DNA of 64,000 nt from Glaesserella parasuis (GTDB lineage Bacteria; Pseudomonadota; Gammaproteobacteria; Enterobacterales; Pasteurellaceae): assembly GCF_002015085.1 (NCBI RefSeq), contig NZ_MUXW01000003.1, positions 124,001-188,000 on the forward strand, written 5' to 3'. The notes under the pieces are model-generated. The model did not search any database, was not told where the DNA came from, and worked only from the letters and a program-made list of their open reading frames with translations. A program made the position numbers and the translations under genes. Shown here piece by piece: positions 51,599-58,003 of this stretch. Numbering within the stretch: the stretch's first letter is position 1; the number at the start of each line of letters is the position of its first letter.

Positions 51599-53134
51599 AT
51601 GACCGCAGTCAATAGCAATACGCCGTTACTCTCAATGAAGAACATCAGCAAATCTTTTGTGGGAGTTCAAGCCTTAAAGAATGTTCAGCTTGAACTACAT
51701 AAGGGAGAAGCCCACGCTTTAATGGGTGAAAACGGTGCTGGAAAATCCACCTTAATGAAATGCTTGATCGGGGTTTACCAAGCAGATGAAGGGGAGATCA
51801 TCTATAAAGGCAAAGCCGTCAATTATTCTTCTGTGTTGGAAGCTCAGAAAGACGGTATCAGTATGATTTTCCAAGAGTTAAACCTCATTCCTCATCTTAC
51901 CGTGGCAGAAAATATCTTCTTTGCCCGTGAACCAAATAAATTTGGCATCGTTGATAAAGCCAAAATGAATAAAGATGCCGCCGACTTGCTCAATATGTTT
52001 GATATTGATGTGAAGCCGACCGATCTAGTCAAAGACCTTTCCGTTGCTCGTCAGCAAATGGTGGAAATCGCCAAAGCCCTCTCTTTTGATGTGGAAGTGT
52101 TGATTATGGACGAACCAACTTCTGCACTTACCGAAAAAGAGATTGAGAAATTATTTGAGCTTGTCCGCCGCTTGAAAGAGAAAGGCGTGTGTATCGTCTA
52201 TATTTCTCACCGTATGGACGAACTAAAACAGATCTGCGACCGCATTACCATTTTCCGTGATGGTACTTATGTATCTAGCCACCGTTTCTCAGATATCACG
52301 ATGGATGAAATCATTACCAAAATGGTAGGGCGTACCCTCGATAATCATTTCCCACCAAAAACCGCCAAAATCAGTGATGAGTTATTACTTTCAGTGATGA
52401 ATGCAGAACGTAAAGGCGTGTTTGAGCCGTTAAACTTTGACTTGTTAAAAGGCGAAGTGTTGGGGATTACAGGCTTAGTTGGGGCAAAACGAACAGAACT
52501 TGCCCGTGCGATTTTTGGAGCGGATCCGCTTGATGGGGGCGAAATTTATGTTCGGAATAAGAAAGTTGTTATTCGTGACCCAAGCGACTCGATTAAAGCA
52601 GGTATCGCCTACCTATCTGAAGACCGCAAGCTAAATGGGGTAGCAGTGCGAATGTCTATTCGTGAGAACATCACAATGGCTTCAATGGATAAAGTATGCG
52701 ATCAGTTGGGCATTATTTCACACAATGAGGAGCTGAAAGCGAGCGATACCTTTATTAAGAAAATGGAAATTAAAACGCCAACACCTGAGCAGTTAGTAAA
52801 CAACCTAAGTGGTGGTAACCAGCAAAAAGTGGTTATCGGCAAATGGTTGTTCCGTGATGCGAATGTAATGATTTTCGATGAGCCAACTCGAGGCATTGAC
52901 GTTGGGGCGAAATATGCGATTTATCAGTTAATTGATGAACTTGCCGCCAATGGTGTCGGTGTGATTGTGATTTCTTCTGAATTGCCTGAAATTTTGGGCA
53001 TTACCGACCGTGTTATCGTGATGCGAGAGGGCAGAATGACAGGTATGTTGGAAACTAAAAAAACCAACCAAGAAGAGATTATGCAATATGCCACTGGCGT
53101 GAAAAATATGTTCAAAAACGAATATAAAAACTAA
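51599..53134 (+). CDS. sugar ABC transporter ATP-binding protein (RbsA/MglA type)
   Basis: A tandem ATPase of the CUT2 monosaccharide family. N-terminal Walker A G-E-N-G-A-G-K-S-T, a first Walker B L-I-M-D-E-P-T-S-A-L, then a second half with the degenerate G-A-K-R-T-E-L and signature L-S-G-G-N-Q-Q-K-V followed by I-F-D-E-P-T-R-G-I-D-V. The ATG at 51599 follows TGGAGG and gives 511 aa; the frame is open to 51533 upstream but without a signal. The substrate is probably a pentose or hexose. Confidence 0.9.
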   Translation: MTAVNSNTPLLSMKNISKSFVGVQALKNVQLELHKGEAHALMGENGAGKSTLMKCLIGVYQADEGEIIYKGKAVNYSSVLEAQKDGISMIFQELNLIPHLTVAENIFFAREPNKFGIVDKAKMNKDAADLLNMFDIDVKPTDLVKDLSVARQQMVEIAKALSFDVEVLIMDEPTSALTEKEIEKLFELVRRLKEKGVCIVYISHRMDELKQICDRITIFRDGTYVSSHRFSDITMDEIITKMVGRTLDNHFPPKTAKISDELLLSVMNAERKGVFEPLNFDLLKGEVLGITGLVGAKRTELARAIFGADPLDGGEIYVRNKKVVIRDPSDSIKAGIAYLSEDRKLNGVAVRMSIRENITMASMDKVCDQLGIISHNEELKASDTFIKKMEIKTPTPEQLVNNLSGGNQQKVVIGKWLFRDANVMIFDEPTRGIDVGAKYAIYQLIDELAANGVGVIVISSELPEILGITDRVIVMREGRMTGMLETKKTNQEEIMQYATGVKNMFKNEYKN

Positions 53135-53145
53135 GGAGCTTTAAA

Positions 53146-54144
53146 ATGAGTGATAAATATAAAGATCTGCTTCGCAAAATGGCGGCATTAGCAGGGTTAA
53201 TCCTCTTAGTCATTTTCTTTAGTGTAACCAACGATTATTTCTTTACCTCCAACAATATTATGACCGTTGGCTTACAAACCTCCACCATTGCGTTAATCGG
53301 TATCGGCGCAACTTGCGTTATCTTAACCGGCGGTATTGATTTAAGTACCGGTTCTGTGGTTGCGCTCTCAGGGGTTGCCGCCGCAATGATTGTAAACGCT
53401 GGCGTGCCTGTGCCGATTGGTATGGTACTCGGTATTTTAGTCGGAGGGGCTTGTGGTTTAACGAACGGTATTCTCGTTACTCAAATGAAGTTACCGCCAT
53501 TTATCGCCACCCTCGGTATGATGATGGTTGCTCGTGGTCTAGCACTCTATGTGACGAACGCTGCACCGGTTTCAGGTATGCCGGAAAGTTTTGCAGTCTT
53601 AGGTAACGGCGCCTTATTCAAAATCGTGGAAGAAGGCCCGAATGGCTTACCGAAAGTGGTGTTTACAGGTATCCCGTATCCTGTGATTATTATGATCTTC
53701 ATCACGGTACTCTTTACCTTTGCTTTAACTAAATTAAAAGTGGGTCGCTACATCTATGCTATCGGTTCAAATGAAGAAGCAGCACGTTTATCGGGTATTA
53801 AAACGAATATTGTCAAAATTTATGCTTATGTTGCTAGTGGCTTACTCTCTGGCTTAACGGGCGTAATCCTTGCCTCTCGCTTAGTAACCGCACAGCCAAA
53901 CGGCGGTGTGACTTACGAGCTAGATGCAATCGCAAGTGCAGTAGTCGGGGGAACATCGTTGATGGGCGGTGTCGGTACCATCCCTGGCACATTAATCGGG
54001 TCATTCATTATCGGTGTACTCCGTAATGGTTTGAATATGAATGGCGTATCATCGTTTGTGCAAATGATTGTTATCGGTTTGGTGATTATCGTAGCCGTGT
54101 CTTTAGACCAGCTCCGTCAATCTAAAAAACTTGGTAAGAAATAA
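53146..54144 (+). CDS. sugar ABC transporter permease (RbsC type)
   Basis: A 332-residue CUT2 permease with about ten helices. Family segments: V-I-L-T-G-G-I-D-L-S-T-G-S-V, L-P-P-F-I-A-T-L-G-M-M and G-V-S-S-F-V-Q-M-I-V-I-G. Eleven bases after the ATPase gene with an AAGGAG site. Confidence 0.92.
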   Translation: MSDKYKDLLRKMAALAGLILLVIFFSVTNDYFFTSNNIMTVGLQTSTIALIGIGATCVILTGGIDLSTGSVVALSGVAAAMIVNAGVPVPIGMVLGILVGGACGLTNGILVTQMKLPPFIATLGMMMVARGLALYVTNAAPVSGMPESFAVLGNGALFKIVEEGPNGLPKVVFTGIPYPVIIMIFITVLFTFALTKLKVGRYIYAIGSNEEAARLSGIKTNIVKIYAYVASGLLSGLTGVILASRLVTAQPNGGVTYELDAIASAVVGGTSLMGGVGTIPGTLIGSFIIGVLRNGLNMNGVSSFVQMIVIGLVIIVAVSLDQLRQSKKLGKK

Positions 54145-54164
54145 ACTCTAGAGGAGATTTAACT

Positions 54165-55112
54165 ATGAAAAAATTAGCAATCGTAACCGCAACTGTATTA
54201 GGTTTATCTACCCTTTTTGCAGGCTCAGCGTGGGCAAAATCAGACGAAATCGCAGTCATCGTAAAATCCGCTAACTCAACTTTCTGGCAAAACGTACGTA
54301 AAGGTGCAGAAACTGCAGGTGCAGATTTAGGCGGAAAATATAAAGTCACTTTCCAAGGCCCTGAATCAGAAACTGCGATTGACGCACAAGTCAATATGGT
54401 GGACAACGCCGTAAACCGTGGCGTAGCAGGTATTGTGCTTGCGGCTTCTGACCCAGTGGCTCTTGTGCCAGCAGTGAGAAAAGCCTATGAAAGCGGTATT
54501 CCAGTAGTATTAATCGACTCAGGCTTAAACAGCGATGGTAAATACTATCAATCATTCCTTGCGACCGATAACCGTGCAGCAGGTAAATTGGCAGCTGAAA
54601 AATTATTAGCCAAAGTGAAAGGCGGTAAAGTGGCAGTGATGTCATTCACCCAAGGTGCAGCTTCTGCGATTGAACGTACAGGCGGCTTCATTGATGAAGT
54701 GAAATCTAAAGCAGATTACAAAATTGTCGGCCCATACTACTCAAATTCAGAAATGGTAACCGCATTGAACCAAACTGAAGACGTTTTAGGCTCTAACCCT
54801 GATATTGCGGCGATCTTCGGCGCAAACGAACCGACCGCAGTGGGTATGGCTCGTGCGGTGAAACAAAAAGGCTTCGCAGGTAAAATCGTTGCCGTTGGTT
54901 TTGATGGTAACTCAGACCTTCAAAACTTCGTGCGTGACGGAACTTTAGACGGTATCGTGGTGCAATCTTCATACCAAATGGGCTACAAAGGTGTTGATAC
55001 TATCGGCAAACTCATTAAAGGTGAAAAAGTCGAGAAAGTTATTGATACTGGTGTAGTTTATGTAACGAAAGAAAACATCGACTCTGAAGAAGCGAAAGCG
55101 GTGCTTTACTAG
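54165..55112 (+). CDS. sugar ABC transporter substrate-binding protein (RbsB type)
   Basis: A 315-residue periplasmic binding protein with a signal peptide ending at S-A-W-A. It is a periplasmic-binding-protein-like fold of the RbsB/galactose group: A-V-I-V-K-S-A-N-S-T-F-W-Q-N-V at the start, D-S-G-L-N in the hinge region, and V-G-F-D-G-N-S-D-L-Q near the sugar site. The sugar cannot be named with confidence; ribose, allose or galactofuranose are possible. Last gene of the operon. Confidence 0.9.
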   Translation: MKKLAIVTATVLGLSTLFAGSAWAKSDEIAVIVKSANSTFWQNVRKGAETAGADLGGKYKVTFQGPESETAIDAQVNMVDNAVNRGVAGIVLAASDPVALVPAVRKAYESGIPVVLIDSGLNSDGKYYQSFLATDNRAAGKLAAEKLLAKVKGGKVAVMSFTQGAASAIERTGGFIDEVKSKADYKIVGPYYSNSEMVTALNQTEDVLGSNPDIAAIFGANEPTAVGMARAVKQKGFAGKIVAVGFDGNSDLQNFVRDGTLDGIVVQSSYQMGYKGVDTIGKLIKGEKVEKVIDTGVVYVTKENIDSEEAKAVLY

Positions 55113-55127
55113 GATATTTTTCCTAAT

Positions 55128-55167
55128 GCCTTCGCTCCCCCTGCTTTAGGGGGGAGCTGCCGAAGGC
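55128..55167 (+). terminator. stem-loop/repeat after the sugar transporter operon
   Basis: Outer arms GCCTTCG/CGAAGGC and inner arms GCTCCCCC/GGGGGAGC form a long hairpin. G/C-rich runs (GAGGGGGGAATAG) follow. It probably acts as terminator and belongs to the same broad class as other G/C-run intergenic repeats in the window. Confidence 0.6.
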
Positions 55168-55183
55168 TGAGGGGGGAATAGTT

Positions 55184-55555
55184 GATAGCCCCCTTTATGC
55201 TGCAAATCAGCCGCAAAAAGACCGCCAAAATCAACGTTGGCAACGCTTTTCTCAACTGTTGGAACAACATTTTTGCGAACAACATCAAGTTCAATTTTAT
55301 GCGAAACAGCTCAGCTGCACAGAAAAAACGCTCGGCTCAACCTGCGTGGTTCACACAGGGCTACCAGCCAAAATGGTTATCAACCAACGCTTACTGCTCG
55401 AAGCTAAACGCCTCCTGGTGCATACCCAAAAATCCGTGAAACACATTGCCTTACAACTGGGTTTTGAAAAAGCCACTCACTTCAATAAATTCTTCAAAAA
55501 ATACGAACAAAGCACTCCGAAACACTTTCGGGAAACCTATTTAGCGAAAAAATAA
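55184..55555 (+). pseudogene. AraC-family regulator, C-terminal half only
   Basis: The open frame begins abruptly right after the repeat at 55128-55180 and has no good start. It encodes about 123 residues holding the AraC DNA-binding domain: first helix-turn-helix F-Y-A-K-Q-L-S-C-T-E-K-T-L, then I-N-Q-R-L-L-L-E-A-K-R-L-L and second H-I-A-L-Q-L-G-F-E-K-A-T-H-F-N-K-F-F-K-K. The N-terminal sensing domain is missing. It may once have controlled the adjacent sugar transporter. Only a TTG at 55259 could start a short product. Confidence 0.8.
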
Positions 55556-56188
55556 AAGAGCGGTATAATTTTCCAACATTTTTGCAATAGCAAAATCCTT
55601 TGCCAAAACAACCGTGCTTCCCCAACTACCCCAACAACCCCGATAAATCTCCCAATCCACATCTTTAAACACATTAAACACCACCTTCATTTGCGGGTTA
55701 TCGGCTAAAAAGGCTTTGACGGTTTTCACCGCAATTTCTGCCGCTTCTCGATTAGGGAAACGAAATTCACCTGTGCTAATACAACAAAAGGCGACGCTTT
55801 CAATGCCGTGTTGCTTGGCGAGTTCTAGGCAAGAGCAGTAGCAACTGGCGAGCAGTTCGCCATCTTTTGCTGATAACGCACCGATAATAATCGGTCCGAC
55901 TGTGTGTAAAACGTAGGCAGACGGCAAGTTAAACGCTGGGGTGATTTTGGCTTGCCCTGTGGGTTCAAAATACCCTTGTTTCGCCATCAATTCGGCACAA
56001 GCAAGGCGAAGTTGCACGCCTGCTTGCGAGTGAATGGCGTTGTCGATACAGGCGTGCAAAGGGTGAAAACAGCCGAGCAGTTGGCTGTTTGCCGCATTCA
56101 CAATCGCCCCCACTTTGAGCCTTGTGATGTCGCCTTGCCATAGGTAAATCTGCGGTTGAATAGGCGTTAAATCCGCCAGCGACACCAC
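55541..56188 (-). CDS. zinc macrodomain ADP-ribosyl hydrolase
   Basis: A macrodomain protein of the Zn-containing group that removes ADP-ribose from proteins, the usual partner of class M sirtuins. The ADP-ribose-binding loop G-D-I-T-R-L-K-V-G-A-I-V-N-A-A-N-S and the zinc-ligand segment L-G-C-F-H-P-L-H-A-C-I-D-N-A-I-H (Cys, His, Cys) are intact. C-I-S-T-G-E-F-R-F-P forms the second loop. The start is GTG at 56188 and there is no ATG, so the protein lacks the roughly 60-residue N-terminal helical part that relatives carry. The frame stays open upstream into the 3' end of the sirtuin gene. Confidence 0.85.
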   Translation of the reverse strand: MVSLADLTPIQPQIYLWQGDITRLKVGAIVNAANSQLLGCFHPLHACIDNAIHSQAGVQLRLACAELMAKQGYFEPTGQAKITPAFNLPSAYVLHTVGPIIIGALSAKDGELLASCYCSCLELAKQHGIESVAFCCISTGEFRFPNREAAEIAVKTVKAFLADNPQMKVVFNVFKDVDWEIYRGCWGSWGSTVVLAKDFAIAKMLENYTALLFFR

Positions 56189-56199
56189 GCCTTTTTCCG

Positions 56200-56994
56200 C
56201 TACTTCTGATCTTGCAACGCCAAAAATTCCGCCGTTTCCGCAAAGCCTTCTGGGTGATCCCGATTTAACCGAATCAGCGTTGCCTGCGGATTGCGGTAGG
56301 TCATCTGTTCAAAAGGGTAACGAATAATGGTCGGAGTGTTAAAGCCAATCCCCAACTCCAAATACACCGTGTTGCCCTGCATTATTTGCTCGGCAAATGT
56401 GGCATAACGCTGTTGGGCGGTATGCCATTGCTCTGTTTCAACAAAACGATGATCGACACGCAAGTGCATTGCCATTTTGCCGCCACACACAGGACATTTC
56501 GGCACAAGTGCGGTGGGAATTTGGCAATTTTTTTGCTGTGAACGCCATTTTTGCACCAGCGTTTCGTTGTCGTAAACTTGTGAATGGCAAGGCTTGACAC
56601 ATTGCAACTCGCCGTAATTGCCTTGCACTTCAAAGAGTTTGTTTGGGTCAAAGCCAGCTTTGGCAAACTGGCTATCTACGTTGGTGGTAATCACAAAATA
56701 GTTTTTGTCTTTCATCAAAGCAAAAAGCTGTTGATATAAGGGCAATGCAGACGGCTCAAAGCGGTTCGCCCAAATATGCTCCGCCCAATACGCCCATTTT
56801 TCTTCTTCTGTTTCAAGGGGATAGAACTCCGCCGAATACATATCCTTCATACCATAACGCTGGATAAACGGCTGAAAACGTTGAGTAAATCGCTCACCAC
56901 TGTACGTTAAACCTGCCGCTGCGAAAAAGCCAGCGCCGGCACCAATCACAATAAAATCCGCCTGTTCAATACGTTGTTTGGCTTGTTGTAACAT
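56200..56994 (-). CDS. class M sirtuin (SirTM), protein ADP-ribosyltransferase type
   Basis: A Sir2-fold protein of the microbial SirTM class, which ADP-ribosylates partner proteins rather than deacetylating them. Seen: NAD motif G-A-G-A-G-F-F-A-A-A-G, the class-specific T-T-N-V-D-S-Q-F, then V-Q-G-N-Y-G-E-L-Q-C where classical sirtuins have the catalytic His, and four zinc cysteines (C-V-K-P-C and C-P-V-C). I start at the ATG at 56994, after GGGAGG, 264 aa. The last residues, E-F-L-A-L-Q-D-Q-K, look more like the start of a Zn-macrodomain protein. The lipoyl-carrier and ligase genes found with SirTM elsewhere are not here. Confidence 0.85.
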   Translation of the reverse strand: MLQQAKQRIEQADFIVIGAGAGFFAAAGLTYSGERFTQRFQPFIQRYGMKDMYSAEFYPLETEEEKWAYWAEHIWANRFEPSALPLYQQLFALMKDKNYFVITTNVDSQFAKAGFDPNKLFEVQGNYGELQCVKPCHSQVYDNETLVQKWRSQQKNCQIPTALVPKCPVCGGKMAMHLRVDHRFVETEQWHTAQQRYATFAEQIMQGNTVYLELGIGFNTPTIIRYPFEQMTYRNPQATLIRLNRDHPEGFAETAEFLALQDQK

Positions 56995-56995
56995 C

Positions 56996-57385
56996 TTAAA
57001 CCTCCCGATAAGCAATCTCGGCAATCTGTTGCTCAAATTCGGCAATGGACATCGGTGTTTCGCTTTTGATTAAACGCACATTCTCCAACCGCTGCACCAG
57101 TTTCATCGTGCAGTCGTCAAACCGCAGCACCACCGAATAAAAATCAAAAAAATCGTACTCCGTTTCCTGCACCTTGCCATAATTTTGCAAGGCTGAGGCA
57201 AGCTGAAAATAACCGTGAATGGCTTGTTGCCGATTGTCAAACGCCACTTTTTCAAGATAAAAACGGTGTTGATTATGGGTAATCGTTTTGGCAAAACGGA
57301 ATGTACCGAAATGCAGTAAACGCGGTTTTTGGCGAATAGTGAAAATAAAAATTAAGCTAAAAATAAATAATAAGATAAGCAGCAT
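56996..57385 (-). CDS. small membrane-anchored protein of unknown function
   Basis: A 129-residue protein with one N-terminal hydrophobic helix (M-L-L-I-L-L-F-I-F-S-L-I-F-I-F-T-I) and a soluble, mixed-charge remainder. I do not recognise a family. Its stop is one base before the sirtuin ATG, and the sirtuin ribosome site lies in its last codons, so it is translationally linked to the sirtuin and probably takes part in the same process. Confidence 0.6.
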   Translation of the reverse strand: MLLILLFIFSLIFIFTIRQKPRLLHFGTFRFAKTITHNQHRFYLEKVAFDNRQQAIHGYFQLASALQNYGKVQETEYDFFDFYSVVLRFDDCTMKLVQRLENVRLIKSETPMSIAEFEQQIAEIAYREV

Positions 57386-57547
57386 TTTTTACTTCCTAAA
57401 AGTAAGTAATTTGAGGGCAGTATAGACACTTAACTTATTTTATGGAAGTACTTACAAAAATGTAAGGTTTTTGGATTTATCTTTAACTTGTTGATTTAAA
57501 AGAAGTTAAATTTTAGATTTTTTAGGAAATAGGTAAGGATAGATAAA

Positions 57548-57556
57548 ACAAGCGGT
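57548..57556 (+). other. Apl-type DNA uptake signal, last one before the restriction locus
   Basis: ACAAGCGGT with extended T/A-rich context (GGGATTTT ... TTTGCAAATGCAAAAA) lies in the gap 57386-57608. No further copy occurs in the remaining 6.4 kb, where Neisseria-type signals appear instead. Confidence 0.8.
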
Positions 57557-57608
57557 GGGATTTTGGGGGAATTTGCAAATGCAAAAATTTATGGAAACTT
57601 GACTGCTC

Positions 57609-57872
57609 TTATATCCCCATAATCTCAAACATTTCACGCCAATCAGATTGCACTTGCTCAATCGGGGGCAAAATATTTTGTTCAAAATAGAAATGTAACG
57701 CAGTTAAAACGCAAGTGGCAAACAAAGTGGCTTGAAATTCCCAATTTTTAGCTCGTTCAGGGAATTTTTGTTGGGCTTGGTTTAAAAAAGCGTTTTTGAG
57801 TAACTGTTGCATTTCGTGAAACAAGCAGTGGCGTTTGGTGTCGATTTTCCATAATTCCAGTAAATATGACAA
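57609..57872 (-). pseudogene. 5'-truncated gene fragment at the border of the restriction locus
   Basis: An open frame of about 90 codons begins after a TAG and has only a TTG (57872) as start. The helical sequence (L-F-H-E-M-Q-Q-L-L-K-N-A-F ... F-A-T-C-V-L-T-A-L-H-F-Y-F-E-Q-N) resembles the ligand-binding C-terminal part of a TetR-type regulator, though this is a weak assignment. The DNA-binding N-terminus is missing where the foreign restriction locus begins. Confidence 0.5.
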
Positions 57873-58003
57873 CCTTACAATACACTATACGCATTAACAG
57901 AAATAACGCCCGAAAACCGTTGCTAAGGAAACAGTCAAATAGATTTAATAGATTTACTGTTTGTGTTAAGATTCTCAAAATTTCGCTTGAACTGATAGAG
58001 CTT

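Noticed and set aside
55182..55439. Plus-strand ORF of 85 codons after the sugar transporter
   Set aside because: It is in a different frame from the AraC remnant, which has clear helix-turn-helix sequence; this frame has none.
56504..56512. H. influenzae-type uptake signal AAGTGCGGT
   Set aside because: Only about three copies of the 9-mer were seen in the window (also its complement near 37329 and 60732), far fewer than the Apl-type signal, so chance explains them.
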